DNA of 64,000 nucleotides from Streptomyces purpureus (lineage in GTDB: Bacteria > Actinomycetota > Actinomycetes > Streptomycetales > Streptomycetaceae): contig NZ_BMQQ01000010.1 of NCBI RefSeq assembly GCF_014648195.1, positions 1 through 64,000 of the forward strand, read 5' to 3'. Positions 41,049 to 51,122 of this stretch are shown piece after piece. Position numbers and translations under genes: made by a program. The notes under the pieces were generated by a model. It saw only the letters and a program-made list of their open reading frames with translations. It did not search any database and was not told the DNA's origin. Within the stretch, counting starts at the first letter, position 1. Each line of letters begins with the position of its first letter.

Positions 41049-42773
41049 TCACACCCACGTATCCAGCCACATACGGCTCCGCCAGGCATCCATCGGAATC
41101 GCCTCGCCCGTGTACAGCGGCCAGAAGTAGATGAAGTTCCACACGATCAGCAGCACCAGCACGCCCGCGCCCACCGCGCCCACCGTCCGCCGGCGTTCGT
41201 CCGAGCCCGGTGGGCCGACGATCGCGCCGATCAACATCGACACGGCGAGGCACAGGAACGGCACGAACACCACCGCGTAGAAGAGGAAGATCGTCCGCTC
41301 CTCGTAGAAGAACCACGGCAGCCAGCCCGCCGCGACCCCGCACGCGATCGCGCCCGCCCGCCAGTCGCGCCGGAAGAACCACCGCCACAGCACGTAGCAG
41401 AGCGCGAAGCACGCCGCCCACCACAGCAGCGGCGTCCCGATCGCCAGGACCTCACGCGCGCACTTCTCCGTCGCGTCGACAGGGCAGCCGTCCCGGCCCG
41501 GCGCCGGGTCCTCGTAGAAGTACGAGACCGGGCGGCCCAGGACGATCCAGCTCCACGGGTTCGACTCGTAGGTGTGACCCGAGGTCAGATTGACGTGGAA
41601 CTTGTAGACCTCGGTCTCGTAGTGCCACAGGCTGCGCAGCCAGTCCGGCAGCCACCCCCACGTCCCGCCGCCCCCGCCGGGCCGCTCGGCCCAGTCGCGG
41701 AAGTACCCCTTGTCCGAGGCGATCCAGCCGGTCCAGGAGGCGATGTACGTCGCCACGGCGACCGGCACCACCGACACGAACGCAGGCACCAGATCCCGCT
41801 TCAGCACCGCCGCGTACGGGCTGATCGCACCGGCCGTCCGGCGCCCGCCCGCGTCCCACAGCACCGCCATGACCCCGAACGCGGCCATGATGTAAAGACC
41901 GTTCCACTTCGTCGCGAACGCCAGGCCCAGCGTCACGCCCGCCGCGATCCGCCACGGCCGCAGGCCCAGCCGGAGCGTCTCGGCGACCTCCGCGTCCGGC
42001 CGCAGCAGCCCCTCCTCGTCCCTCGGCAGCGCCGCGGCCAGCCGCCGCCGGGCATGGTCCCGGTCGATCAGCAGACAGCCGAACGCCGCGAGGACGAAGA
42101 ACATCAGCACCTGGTCGAGCAGCGCGGTGCGGCTCATGACGAAGTGCAGCCCGTCCACGGCCAGCAGCAGACCGGCCAGACAGCCCAGGAACGTCGAGCG
42201 GAACAGCCGCCGCCCGATCCGGCACAGCATCAGCACCGACAGCGTGCCGAGCACCGCCACCATGAACCGCCAGCCGAACGGTGTGAATCCGAACAACTGC
42301 TCGCCAAGGCCGATCACCCACTTGCCGACCGGCGGATGCACCACATAGCCCGGCTCGGTGGGGATCGCCACCGCGTCCGGGTTCGCCAGGATCGACTTGT
42401 CGACGTCCTTCGGCCACGCCCCTTCATAACCCTGGTTGACCAGCGCCCAGGCGTCCTTGGCGTAGTACGTCTCGTCGAATATCACCGCCTTGGGGCTGCC
42501 CAGGTGCCAGAACCGCATCACCCCCGCCACCAGCGCCACCAGCAGCGGGCCGCCCCACGCCGCGAGGCGCGTCAGCCGCTCCGCGCGCGACGGGGAGACC
42601 CCCAGCAGCGACCACATCCGCTCCGACGGCCGCGTATACGGCGGTACGAGCCGCTCCCGCAGCCCGATCTCCGCGCGCGGCGCGTAGCCGAATCGGCGCA
42701 GGCGCTGCTGCCACGGAGGCGGCGCGTCCCCGGCGTCCTGTCCCTGCGGGGCCTTATGAGCAGTACTGGTCAC
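41049..42773 (-). CDS. pmt: protein O-mannosyltransferase (GT39)
   Basis: A 574-residue polytopic membrane enzyme that moves mannose from polyprenyl phosphate mannose to exported proteins. The catalytic Asp-Glu is in VIFDETYYAKD in the first external loop. HPPVGKWVIG and SRTALLDQVLMFF are family signatures, and about eleven helices follow. GTG at 42773 is chosen; upstream sequence overlaps the divergent rsmI promoter. Streptomyces Pmt glycosylates lipoproteins and phage receptors. Confidence 0.93.
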   Translation of the reverse strand: MTSTAHKAPQGQDAGDAPPPWQQRLRRFGYAPRAEIGLRERLVPPYTRPSERMWSLLGVSPSRAERLTRLAAWGGPLLVALVAGVMRFWHLGSPKAVIFDETYYAKDAWALVNQGYEGAWPKDVDKSILANPDAVAIPTEPGYVVHPPVGKWVIGLGEQLFGFTPFGWRFMVAVLGTLSVLMLCRIGRRLFRSTFLGCLAGLLLAVDGLHFVMSRTALLDQVLMFFVLAAFGCLLIDRDHARRRLAAALPRDEEGLLRPDAEVAETLRLGLRPWRIAAGVTLGLAFATKWNGLYIMAAFGVMAVLWDAGGRRTAGAISPYAAVLKRDLVPAFVSVVPVAVATYIASWTGWIASDKGYFRDWAERPGGGGGTWGWLPDWLRSLWHYETEVYKFHVNLTSGHTYESNPWSWIVLGRPVSYFYEDPAPGRDGCPVDATEKCAREVLAIGTPLLWWAACFALCYVLWRWFFRRDWRAGAIACGVAAGWLPWFFYEERTIFLFYAVVFVPFLCLAVSMLIGAIVGPPGSDERRRTVGAVGAGVLVLLIVWNFIYFWPLYTGEAIPMDAWRSRMWLDTWV

Positions 42774-42834
42774 CGCGCCATCGTAGGGAACGCGCCTGTG
42801 CGAGTCGCCCGTCCGGGCTGCGAGGATGACCCAT

Positions 42835-43707
42835 GTGACAGGAACGCTGGTACTCGCAGGGACCCCCATCGGTGACATCGCGGACGCCCCGCCCCGGCTC
42901 GCCGCCGAGCTGGAGACCGCCGACATCGTCGCGGCCGAGGACACCCGGCGGCTGCGCGGGCTGACCCGGGCGCTCGGCATCCACACCACCGGCCGGGTCG
43001 TGTCGTACTTCGAGGGCAACGAGTCGGCCCGTACGCCCGAACTGGTCGAGGCCCTGGAGGGCGGGGCGCGGGTCCTGCTGGTCACCGACGCGGGCATGCC
43101 GTCCGTCTCCGACCCCGGCTACCGTCTCGTCGCCGCCGCCGTGGAGAAGGACATCAAGGTCACGGCCGTGCCCGGCCCGTCCGCCGTGCTCACCGCACTC
43201 GCCCTGTCCGGACTGCCCGTCGACCGCTTCTGCTTCGAGGGCTTCCTGCCGCGCAAGGCCGGCGAGCGGCTCGGCCGGCTGCGCGAGGTCGCCGACGAGC
43301 GGCGCACCCTCGTCTACTTCGAGGCCCCGCACCGGCTCGACGACACACTCGACGCGATGGCCGAGGTCTTCGGCGTGTCGCGGCGCGCCGCCGTCTGCCG
43401 CGAGCTCACCAAGACGTACGAGGAGGTCAAGCGCGGCGGCCTCGGCGAGCTCGCCGAGTGGGCGAAGGAAGGCGTACGCGGCGAGATCACCGTCGTCGTC
43501 GAGGGCGCCCCCGAGACCGGGCCCGAAGAGCTGGATGCCGACGAGCTGGTGCGCCGCGTGCGGGTGCGCGAGGAGGCGGGGGAGCGCCGCAAGGAGGCCA
43601 TCGCGGCGGTCGCCGCCGAGGCGGGCCTGCCCAAGCGGGAGGTGTTCGACGCCGTGGTGGCGGCGAAGAACGCGGACCGGGAAGGACCCGGACCGAAAGG
43701 CGCCTGA
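42835..43707 (+). CDS. rsmI: 16S rRNA (cytidine1402-2'-O)-methyltransferase
   Basis: A 290-residue tetrapyrrole-methylase-fold rRNA methyltransferase. LVLAGTPIGDIADAP at the N-terminus, VAAEDTRRLRGL, LVTDAGMPSVSDPGYRLV and FCFEGFLPRKAGER are the RsmI hallmarks. GTG at 42835 has GAGG 9 bases upstream and gives the usual N-terminus; ATG at 42826 would add three residues. Divergent from pmt, about 60 bases apart. Confidence 0.92.
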   Translation: MTGTLVLAGTPIGDIADAPPRLAAELETADIVAAEDTRRLRGLTRALGIHTTGRVVSYFEGNESARTPELVEALEGGARVLLVTDAGMPSVSDPGYRLVAAAVEKDIKVTAVPGPSAVLTALALSGLPVDRFCFEGFLPRKAGERLGRLREVADERRTLVYFEAPHRLDDTLDAMAEVFGVSRRAAVCRELTKTYEEVKRGGLGELAEWAKEGVRGEITVVVEGAPETGPEELDADELVRRVRVREEAGERRKEAIAAVAAEAGLPKREVFDAVVAAKNADREGPGPKGA

Positions 43708-43858
43708 GAACGGTAAAGGGCTAACCTGAAAAGCAAAGCTTTTTGCCCGTGCGGTGGGCCTTTCTGCAAGGAAGGGCCAAGAGAACTCCATGGTTCAACC
43801 GGCGCTGATGCGCTCCGGCCGGAATGGGCGTCCACTGGATCAGTGGAGAGGAGCTGGC

Positions 43859-44272
43859 ATGAGTGAGATCACCGGCACATCCGTCGGCCATGAGTCGTAC
43901 GCCTTCGCCTGCATGCGCTGCGGGTACGGCTGGGAGCAGTCGTACGACATCGAGCACCACACGGACGCCGCCGGCCATGACATGGTCGTCTACCGCACGA
44001 AGGGGCAGCGGGTTCCCTCCCCGCTCTCCAACCCGACCTGCCTGAACTGTGGAAGCCATGTCGTCCGCATCATGCGGGCGGGTCAGGTCTCCGCCGTCCG
44101 GGAGTACATGGAACGGGCCGACGAATCCTGGTCGTACCCACCGGTCGCCACGGCCGGACCCATCGGCCAGAAGACCTCGGGCCGGCCCACCGCCCCGCCC
44201 GAGGAACCCCCACCGGCCGAACACCACTGGCACCTCTCCGACCTCCTCCACCCCTTCAGGGAGCGCAAGTAG
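43859..44272 (+). CDS. conserved zinc-ribbon-like protein
   Basis: A 137-residue protein with two Cys pairs, CMRCGYGWEQ near residue 18 and CLNCGSHVVRI near 61, which would hold one zinc. The C-terminus is Pro-rich. The strong site GAGAGGAG precedes ATG 43859; an upstream in-frame ATG at 43790 is less likely. A widespread Streptomyces protein of unknown function. Confidence 0.75.
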   Translation: MSEITGTSVGHESYAFACMRCGYGWEQSYDIEHHTDAAGHDMVVYRTKGQRVPSPLSNPTCLNCGSHVVRIMRAGQVSAVREYMERADESWSYPPVATAGPIGQKTSGRPTAPPEEPPPAEHHWHLSDLLHPFRERK

Positions 44273-44346
44273 CGCCCCACCGGCCCCGGCCGCCCGTGCG
44301 GTAACCCGATCGCGGGTCGCCGCACCGCCCTCGTACGATCGGGGCC

Positions 44347-45216
44347 ATGAGCTCGAAGGACGCCCCGCCGCCGCTGCCCGAACCGCTTCTGGTGCCGGTG
44401 GCGGACTCGCACACCCACCTGGACATGCAGAGCGGCACGGTCGAGGAAGCCCTCGTCAAGGCCGCCGCCGTCGGTGTCACCACCGTCGTCCAGGTGGGCT
44501 GCGACCTCAAGGGCTCCCGCTGGGCGGCCGAGACCGCGGCCCAGTACGACCAGGTCCACGCGGCCGTCGCGCTGCACCCCAACGAAGCCCCGCGCATCGT
44601 GCTCGGGGATCCGGACGGCTGGTCGCGCCAGGGCGCCCGGGAGGCCGGTGGGGACGCCGCCCTCGACGAGGCGCTCGCCGAGATCGACCGGCTCGCCGCC
44701 CTGCCCGAGGTCAAGGGTGTCGGCGAGACCGGCCTGGACCACTTCCGTACCGGCCCCGAGGGCGTGGCCGCCCAGGAGCGCTCCTTCCGCGCCCACATCG
44801 AGATCGCCAAGCGGCACGGCAAGGCGCTGGTCATCCACGACCGCGAGGCCCACGCCGACGTGCTGCGGATCCTCGCCGAGGAGGGCGCCCCCGAGCGGAC
44901 CGTCTTCCACTGCTACTCCGGCGACGCCGAGATGGCCGAGATCTGCGCCGCCCACGGCTACTACATGTCCTTCGCGGGCAACGTCACCTTCAAGAACGCC
45001 CAGCCGCTGCGCGACGCGCTCGCCGTCGCCCCGCTGGAGCTTGTCCTGGTCGAGACCGACGCGCCCTTCCTCACCCCCGCGCCCTACCGGGGGCGGCCGG
45101 GCGCCCCCTACCTCATCCCGGTCACCGTCCGGGCCATGGCCGCCGTCCGGGGCATCCACGAGGACACCCTCGCCGAGGCCATCGGCGCGAACACCGCGCG
45201 TGCGTTCGACTACTGA
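44347..45216 (+). CDS. TatD-family metal-dependent hydrolase
   Basis: A 289-residue TIM-barrel hydrolase of the TatD DNase family. The metal ligands are in ADSHTHLDM (HxH), GVGETGLDHF (Glu), LVIHDREAH and VFHCYSGD (His) and VETDAPFLTPAPYRG (Asp). It has 3'-5' nuclease or peptidyl-tRNA-related quality control roles in other bacteria. It stands just upstream of the rpf-ksgA-ispE operon, as in many Actinobacteria. Confidence 0.92.
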   Translation: MSSKDAPPPLPEPLLVPVADSHTHLDMQSGTVEEALVKAAAVGVTTVVQVGCDLKGSRWAAETAAQYDQVHAAVALHPNEAPRIVLGDPDGWSRQGAREAGGDAALDEALAEIDRLAALPEVKGVGETGLDHFRTGPEGVAAQERSFRAHIEIAKRHGKALVIHDREAHADVLRILAEEGAPERTVFHCYSGDAEMAEICAAHGYYMSFAGNVTFKNAQPLRDALAVAPLELVLVETDAPFLTPAPYRGRPGAPYLIPVTVRAMAAVRGIHEDTLAEAIGANTARAFDY

Positions 45217-45269
45217 GGAACCCCGACGATCACTGATGCATAACAGCCACAGTCCGTAGTCGCGCTGCT

Positions 45270-45298
45270 TTGGAGAGTGACTGGAGCTCCGCTAGTGT
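45270..45298 (+). promoter_or_regulatory. promoter of the rpf-ksgA-ispE operon
   Basis: TTGGAG (45270-45275), a 17-base spacer, and TAGTGT (45293-45298) form a good vegetative sigma promoter. Only 9 bases separate the -10 from the GTG, so the transcript is nearly leaderless. Confidence 0.6.
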
Positions 45299-45307
45299 CC
45301 CGGCCTC

Positions 45308-46624
45308 GTGAGCAACTCGCAGGGCAGTCACCGAGCCGTACGGTCCGGGCGTCGCGCCGCAAAGAGCGCGACCGATGTGGCCTTCGCGTCGTACGAGACC
45401 CAGGAGGCGGCGCTCGTCCTGAGCCGCCCGCCCGTCCCCGCCCCCACCCCGGTCCCCGTCACCGTCCCCGCCGGGGGCCGCGCCGAGGCCCGGCGCGCCG
45501 CACGCCGCCGCAAAGCAGGCCGGGGCCGCGGCCCCGAAGGGCTGCGGCGCCTCCTTCCGCAGGCCATGGTCGTCGTCGTCCTCGCCGGCGGCACCAGCGC
45601 CTTCGTCGCCAACGACAAGGCCGTCAGGCTCAGCGTCGACGGCGCCCCGCGCTCCCTGCACACCTTCGCCGACGACGTCCGCGAACTCCTCGACGACGAG
45701 GGCATCACCGTCGGTGACCACGACATCGTCGCCCCCGCCCCCGGCGCAGCCCTCGCCAGCGGCGACGTGATCGTCGTCCGCTACGGCCGCCCGGTCACCC
45801 TCACCCTCGACGGACACCGGCGCCGCGTCTGGACCACCGCCCGCACCGTCGACGGCGCCCTGCGCCAGCTCGGCGTCCGTGCCGAAGGCGCCTACCTCTC
45901 CGTCTCCCGCTCCATGGAGATCACCCGCAAGGGCCTCACCCTCGACGTCCGCACCGAACGCACCCTGACCTTCATGGCCGACGGCCGCGAACGGGTCATC
46001 CGCACCAACGCCGCCACCGTCCGCGAAGCCCTCGCCGAGGCCGGGATCACCCTCGGCGCCCAGGACACCACCTCCGTACCGCCCGACAGCTTCCCCCGCG
46101 ACGGCCAGACCATCACCGTCATGCGGATCACCGGCACCAAGGAGATCCGCGAGGAACCCATCCCGTACACCACCGAAAGGACCCGCGACCCGGACCTCTT
46201 CGCCGGCATCCAAGTCGTCGAGCGCCAGGGCAGGCAGGGCGTACGCCGGGTCACCTACGCCCTGCGCACGGTCAACGGCGTCAAACAGAAACCCCGCCGG
46301 ATCGCCGAGGAGATCGTCCGCGAACCGGTCACCCAGAAGATCAGGGTGGGTTCCAAGCCGCTGCCCTCCTCCGTCGCCGGAGCCGACGGCCTCGACTGGA
46401 ACGCCCTCGCCCAGTGCGAGTCCGGCGGCCGCCCCGGCGCCGTCGACTCGTCGGGCACCTACGGCGGCCTCTACCAGTTCGACCCCGGCACCTGGCGCGC
46501 CCTCGGCGGCAAGGGCGTCGCCCAGAACGCGCCCGCCGCCGAACAGACCTACCGGGCCAAGAAGCTCTACGTGCAGCGGGGGGCAAGTCCGTGGCCGCAC
46601 TGCGGCCGTAGGCTGTACCGGTGA
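45308..46624 (+). CDS. resuscitation-promoting factor (RpfB-like) with DUF348 and G5 domains
   Basis: A 438-residue exported muralytic enzyme. A cytoplasmic Arg-rich leader is followed by a membrane anchor at ~85-100 ([16 protein letters not shown]). Three DUF348 repeats cover ~100-260 ([20 protein letters not shown] and similar). A G5 domain covers ~270-355, and a C-terminal Rpf domain (~360-438) has the catalytic Glu in ALAQCESGG and [12 protein letters not shown]. It cleaves peptidoglycan during spore germination and regrowth. It overlaps ksgA by 4 bases, a conserved arrangement. Confidence 0.92.
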   Translation: MSNSQGSHRAVRSGRRAAKSATDVAFASYETQEAALVLSRPPVPAPTPVPVTVPAGGRAEARRAARRRKAGRGRGPEGLRRLLPQAMVVVVLAGGTSAFVANDKAVRLSVDGAPRSLHTFADDVRELLDDEGITVGDHDIVAPAPGAALASGDVIVVRYGRPVTLTLDGHRRRVWTTARTVDGALRQLGVRAEGAYLSVSRSMEITRKGLTLDVRTERTLTFMADGRERVIRTNAATVREALAEAGITLGAQDTTSVPPDSFPRDGQTITVMRITGTKEIREEPIPYTTERTRDPDLFAGIQVVERQGRQGVRRVTYALRTVNGVKQKPRRIAEEIVREPVTQKIRVGSKPLPSSVAGADGLDWNALAQCESGGRPGAVDSSGTYGGLYQFDPGTWRALGGKGVAQNAPAAEQTYRAKKLYVQRGASPWPHCGRRLYR

Positions 46625-47481
46625 GCACCACTGATCCCGACGTCCTCCTCGGCCCCGCCGACATCCGCGAACTCGCCGCCAAGCTGGGCGTACGCCCCAC
46701 CAAGCAGCGCGGCCAGAACTTCGTCATCGACGCCAACACGGTCCGCCGTATCGTCCGCACCGCCGAGGTGCGCCCGGACGACGTCGTGGTCGAGGTAGGA
46801 CCGGGCCTGGGGTCCCTGACCCTGGCGCTCCTGGAGGTCGCCGACCGGGTCACCGCCGTCGAGATCGACGACGTCCTCGCCGCCGCGCTGCCCTCGACGA
46901 TCAACGCCCGTATCCCGGCCAAGGCCGACCGCTTCGCGCTGGTCCACACCGACGCCATGCACGTCCAGGAACTGCCCGGGCCGCCGCCCACCGCGCTCGT
47001 CGCCAACCTGCCGTACAACGTCGCCGTGCCCGTCCTGCTGCACATGCTCGACCGGTTCCCCACCATCGAGCGGACCCTTGTCATGGTCCAGGCCGAGGTC
47101 GCCGACCGGCTCGCCGCCCAGCCCGGCAACAAGGTCTACGGCGTGCCTTCCGTCAAGGCGAACTGGTACGCCGAGGTCAAGCGGGCCGGTGCCATCGGCC
47201 GCAACGTCTTCTGGCCCGCGCCCAACGTCGACTCCGGCCTCGTCTCCCTCGTGCGGCGCACCGAACCGCTCAAGACCACCGCCACCAAGGCCGAGGTCTT
47301 CGCCGTCGTCGACGCCGCCTTCGCCCAGCGCCGCAAGACCCTGCGCGCCGCCCTCGCCGGCTGGGCCGGCTCCCCGGCGGCCGCCGAGGCCGCCCTGACC
47401 GCCGCCGGAGTCTCGCCCCAGGCCAGGGGAGAATCCCTCACGGTGGAGGAGTTCGCACGGATCGCGGAGGCGAAGCAGTGA
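46621..47481 (+). CDS. ksgA: 16S rRNA dimethyladenosine transferase
   Basis: A 286-residue KsgA/RsmA enzyme that dimethylates A1518 and A1519 of 16S rRNA. Motifs: [22 protein letters not shown] (SAM loop), AVEIDD, and [12 protein letters not shown] (catalytic NLPY). Starts with GTG overlapping the rpf stop, and its own stop overlaps ispE by 4 bases. Confidence 0.96.
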   Translation: MSTTDPDVLLGPADIRELAAKLGVRPTKQRGQNFVIDANTVRRIVRTAEVRPDDVVVEVGPGLGSLTLALLEVADRVTAVEIDDVLAAALPSTINARIPAKADRFALVHTDAMHVQELPGPPPTALVANLPYNVAVPVLLHMLDRFPTIERTLVMVQAEVADRLAAQPGNKVYGVPSVKANWYAEVKRAGAIGRNVFWPAPNVDSGLVSLVRRTEPLKTTATKAEVFAVVDAAFAQRRKTLRAALAGWAGSPAAAEAALTAAGVSPQARGESLTVEEFARIAEAKQ

Positions 47482-48377
47482 GCGAGAGCGTGACGGTACG
47501 CGTACCGGCCAAGGTCAACGTCCAGCTCGCGGTGGGCGCCGCCCGCCCCGACGGCTTCCACGACCTCGCCAACGTCTTCCTCGCCGTCTCCCTCTTCGAC
47601 GAGGTGACGGTCACCGCCGCGGACGAGCTGACGATCACCTGCTCGGGCCCCGACGCCGACCAGGTCCCCCTGGACCGGACGAACCTCGCCGCGCGCGCCG
47701 CGCTCGCCCTCGCCGCCCGTCACGGCATCTCCCCGGACGTCCACATCCACATCGCCAAGGACATCCCCGTCGCCGGCGGCATGGCCGGCGGCAGCGCCGA
47801 CGGGGCGGGCGCCCTGCTCGCCTGCGACGCCTTCTGGGGCCTGGACACCCCCCGCGCCGAACTCCTCGACATCTGCGCCGAACTCGGCAGCGACGTGCCC
47901 TTCAGTCTGGCCGGCGGCGCCGCCCTCGGCACCGGCCGCGGCGAACACCTCACCGAACTGCCCGTCGGCGGCACCTTCCACTGGGTCTTCGCCGTCGCCG
48001 ACGGCGGACTGTCCACCCCGGCCGTCTACGGCGAGTTCGACCGCCTCAACACCGGCACCGACGTCCCCGAGCCGGTCGCCTCCCCGGCCCTCCTCGACGC
48101 CCTGCGCACCGGTGACACCACGGCGCTGGCCGCCACCCTCGTCAACGACCTCCAGCCCGCCGCGCTCTCCCTGCGGCCCTCCCTCGCGGCCACCCTGGAG
48201 GCCGGCACCGCCGCCGGCGCCCTGGCCGGCCTCGTCTCCGGCTCGGGCCCGACCACCGCGTTCCTCACCAAGGACCCCGACTCGGCGGCCGCGGTCGCCG
48301 AGGCCCTGCTCGCCTCGGGCACCTGCCGCACCGCCCGCGTGGCCACCTCCCCGGCGCCGGGAGCCCACGTCCGCTAG
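47478..48377 (+). CDS. ispE: 4-diphosphocytidyl-2-C-methyl-D-erythritol kinase
   Basis: A 299-residue GHMP kinase of the non-mevalonate isoprenoid pathway. [14 protein letters not shown] at the start, ATP loop [18 protein letters not shown], and the C-terminal [11 protein letters not shown] are the three GHMP motifs. The catalytic Asp is in [12 protein letters not shown]. Last gene of the rpf-ksgA-ispE operon. Confidence 0.95.
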   Translation: MSESVTVRVPAKVNVQLAVGAARPDGFHDLANVFLAVSLFDEVTVTAADELTITCSGPDADQVPLDRTNLAARAALALAARHGISPDVHIHIAKDIPVAGGMAGGSADGAGALLACDAFWGLDTPRAELLDICAELGSDVPFSLAGGAALGTGRGEHLTELPVGGTFHWVFAVADGGLSTPAVYGEFDRLNTGTDVPEPVASPALLDALRTGDTTALAATLVNDLQPAALSLRPSLAATLEAGTAAGALAGLVSGSGPTTAFLTKDPDSAAAVAEALLASGTCRTARVATSPAPGAHVR

Positions 48378-48395
48378 CGGGCCGAGCAGGGGTAG

Positions 48396-49004
48396 CTACA
48401 TCTCGTGGATCTCGGTGAGGTCGATGTCGATGTCGAAGGGGGCCGCGAGCTTCAGCCGGTCGCGGTGGACGCCGGTGCAGGTGTACGTCTTCGTGACCGG
48501 GTCGCGCTCATAGACCCGTACGACCGGGTGGTGATCCTCGCCTTCCATCTCCACGAGCCAGAAGTGCTCGATGCCCGCCGCAGCGTACTTGTGGGGCTTG
48601 GTGTCACGGTCGCGGGACTCGGAGTCGGGCGAGACGACCTCGACGGCCGGCAAGACGTCGGCGACGGGGTATGAGGTCTGCGTCAGGCTGCGAACGGCCT
48701 CCTTGCGAACGATCAGGACATCCGGCTCCGGGCAGTTGCCGCGGTCGATGACCACGGTCATCTCGTTGTAGACCTTGTGCGTCGACGGCACATGCGTAAC
48801 CAGCCCGTTCGTCAGCAGTCGGATCATGAGGTTGTGAAAACGGAGCTGCGGGCTCACGAAGACCAGGCTCCCGTCGATCAACTCGGTGTGCGGCGGGAGG
48901 CCGGGCAAGGTGTCCAGGTCGTCCACCGTCCAGCCCTCGCGAGGCGGCACCGGCCATTCGGGAGCCGACTTCGCGGTCGGCCTGCCCGTCGGCTCGGCGG
49001 TCAT
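48396..49004 (-). CDS. Uma2/DUF820 nuclease-fold protein
   Basis: A 202-residue protein of the Uma2 family (PD-(D/E)xK fold). HTELIDGSLVFVSP holds the first acidic residue, EPDVLIVRKEAV the Asp, and AVEVVSPDSESRDRDTKPHK the E-x-x-S...K active-site segment. These proteins are common in multiple copies in Streptomyces and are often called putative restriction endonucleases, but cellular roles are not established. GGGAGG lies 5 bases before ATG 49004. Convergent with ispE. Confidence 0.88.
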   Translation of the reverse strand: MTAEPTGRPTAKSAPEWPVPPREGWTVDDLDTLPGLPPHTELIDGSLVFVSPQLRFHNLMIRLLTNGLVTHVPSTHKVYNEMTVVIDRGNCPEPDVLIVRKEAVRSLTQTSYPVADVLPAVEVVSPDSESRDRDTKPHKYAAAGIEHFWLVEMEGEDHHPVVRVYERDPVTKTYTCTGVHRDRLKLAAPFDIDIDLTEIHEM

Positions 49005-49142
49005 GGTTCCTCCCATGGACGGGATTCTTCGGCCTGGCCTCCACGGTAGCCTCCGGTTCCGGATCAGGTCGTCACAAAGAGTGACCATGCCGCCCTACGG
49101 TCTACTCTGGTATGTCGATCCATCCCCCGGTACAGGAGTGAA

Positions 49143-50939
49143 ATGGCCGTCAACCTGGTCAATGTCGAGGCAGTCAGCAAGGTGTACGGCACACGTGCCC
49201 TGCTCGACGGTGTCTCCCTCGGCGTCTCCGAGGGCGACCGGATCGGCGTCGTCGGCCGCAACGGCGACGGCAAGACCACCCTCATCCGGATGCTCGCCCG
49301 GCTTGAGGATGCCGACAGCGGCCGCGTCACCCACAGCGGCGGGCTGCGCCTGGGAGTGCTCACCCAGCACGACTCGCTCGACCCCAAGGCCACCGTCCGG
49401 CACGAGGTCATCGGCGACCTCGCCGACCACGAGTGGGCAGGCAGCGCCAAGATCCGTGACGTGCTCACCGGCCTGTTCGGCGGGCTCGGGCTGCCCGGCT
49501 TCGAGCACGGCCTCGACACCGTCATCGGCCCGCTCTCCGGCGGCGAGCGCCGCCGGATCGCGCTGGCGAAGCTGCTCATCGCCGAACAGGACCTGATCGT
49601 CCTCGACGAGCCGACCAACCACCTCGACGTCGAGGGCATCGCCTGGCTCGCCCAGCACCTGCAGAACCGCCGGTCCGCGCTGGTCTGCGTGACCCACGAC
49701 CGGTGGTTCCTCGACCAGGTCTGCACCCGCATGTGGGACGTGCAGCGCGGCACCGTCCATGAGTACGAGGGCGGCTACTCCGACTACGTCTTCGCCCGCG
49801 CCGAGCGGGAGCGCATCGCCGCCACCGAGGAGGCCAAGCGGCAGAACCTGATGCGCAAGGAGCTCGCCTGGCTGCGGCGCGGCGCCCCCGCCCGTACCTC
49901 CAAGCCCCGCTACCGCATCGAGGCCGCCAACGAACTCATCGCCGACGTGCCGCCGCCGCGCGACACCAGCGAGCTGATGAAATTCGCCAACGCCCGGCTC
50001 GGCAAGACAGTCTTCGACCTCGAAGACGTCACCGTCACCGCCGGCCCCAAGACCCTGCTGCGTCACCTGACCTGGCAGCTCGGCCCCGGCGACCGGATCG
50101 GCCTGGTCGGCGTCAACGGCGCCGGCAAGACCTCCCTGCTGCGCGCCCTCGCGGACGCGGCCCGAACCCAGGGCGAGGCCCAGCCCGAGAGCGGCAAGAT
50201 CGTCGTCGGCAAGACCGTACGCCTCGCCTACCTCTCCCAGGACGTCACTGAACTCCCCGCCACCCTGCGGGTCCTGGAGGCCGTCCAGCAGATCCGCGAC
50301 CGGGTCGACCTCGGCAAGGGCCGGGAGATGACCGCCGGTCAGCTCTGCGAGCAGTTCGGCTTCGCCAAGGAGAAGCAGTGGACACCGGTCGGCGACCTGT
50401 CCGGTGGTGAGCGCCGCCGCCTCCAGTTGCTGCGCCTGCTGATGGACGAGCCGAACGTGCTCTTCCTCGACGAGCCCACCAACGACCTCGACATCGAGAC
50501 CCTGACCCAGCTGGAGGACCTCCTCGACGGCTGGCCCGGCTCGATGGTCGTCATCTCCCACGACCGGTTCTTCATCGAGCGGACCACGGACAAGACGTTC
50601 GCCCTGCTCGGCGACGCCACCCTGCGGATGCTGCCGCGCGGCATCGACGAGTACCTGGAACGCCGCCAGAAGATGATCGAGGCGGCCGCCCCGGCCCCCG
50701 TGGCCGCGCCCGTCAAGGAGAAGTCGGCCGGTGACGCCCGCGCCGCGAAGAAGGAGCTGCAGAAGATCGAGCGTCAGCTCGACAAGGTCGCCGACAAGGA
50801 GACCAAGCTGCACGCCCAAATCGCCGAAAACGCCACGGACTTCGAAAAGGTGGCGAAGCTGGATGCGGAGCTCCGTGAATTGGCGGGCGAGCGCGAGGAA
50901 TTGGAGATGCGCTGGCTGGAGCTGGCCGAAGACGCGTAG
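49143..50939 (+). CDS. ABC-F family ATP-binding protein
   Basis: A 598-residue soluble protein with two ABC domains and no membrane part. First: VVGRNGDGKTTL, LSGGERRRIALA, LIVLDEPTNHLD. Second: LVGVNGAGKTSL, LSGGERRRLQLL, VLFLDEPTNDLD. The linker between them has the ABC-F type helices (residues ~220-270), and the C-terminus (~530-598) is a coiled coil like Uup. ABC-F proteins act on ribosomes to relieve stalled translation or protect from antibiotics; resistance cannot be inferred here. AGGAGTGAA precedes the ATG. Confidence 0.93.
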   Translation: MAVNLVNVEAVSKVYGTRALLDGVSLGVSEGDRIGVVGRNGDGKTTLIRMLARLEDADSGRVTHSGGLRLGVLTQHDSLDPKATVRHEVIGDLADHEWAGSAKIRDVLTGLFGGLGLPGFEHGLDTVIGPLSGGERRRIALAKLLIAEQDLIVLDEPTNHLDVEGIAWLAQHLQNRRSALVCVTHDRWFLDQVCTRMWDVQRGTVHEYEGGYSDYVFARAERERIAATEEAKRQNLMRKELAWLRRGAPARTSKPRYRIEAANELIADVPPPRDTSELMKFANARLGKTVFDLEDVTVTAGPKTLLRHLTWQLGPGDRIGLVGVNGAGKTSLLRALADAARTQGEAQPESGKIVVGKTVRLAYLSQDVTELPATLRVLEAVQQIRDRVDLGKGREMTAGQLCEQFGFAKEKQWTPVGDLSGGERRRLQLLRLLMDEPNVLFLDEPTNDLDIETLTQLEDLLDGWPGSMVVISHDRFFIERTTDKTFALLGDATLRMLPRGIDEYLERRQKMIEAAAPAPVAAPVKEKSAGDARAAKKELQKIERQLDKVADKETKLHAQIAENATDFEKVAKLDAELRELAGEREELEMRWLELAEDA

Positions 50940-50955
50940 AGAACGCGTGCAGAGG

Positions 50956-51010
50956 CCGTAACGAAGGCATTACGGGCCGGTCCTCCCTTGGGAACAGGGG
51001 CGGACCGGCC
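50956..51010 (+). terminator. double hairpin terminator after the ABC-F gene
   Basis: CCGTAA-N8-TTACGG (50956-50975), then GGCCGGTCC-N18-GGACCGGCC (50975-51010), followed by ACTTTTA. The second stem plus short T run is a plausible intrinsic terminator. Confidence 0.7.
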
Positions 51011-51122
51011 ACTTTTACGCCACGGGCCGGGTGGTAGAAAGAAGCCTCGCTCGAGTCAGGTAAAACTGCGGGATCCGTCGGCCGATGCGGGCCGGGGACC
51101 GCATGAAGGGGGAAAAGCGCTG

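Noticed and set aside
45217..45307. ydaO/c-di-AMP riboswitch before the rpf gene
   Set aside because: Only ~90 bases are available and a good promoter lies within 40 bases of the start.
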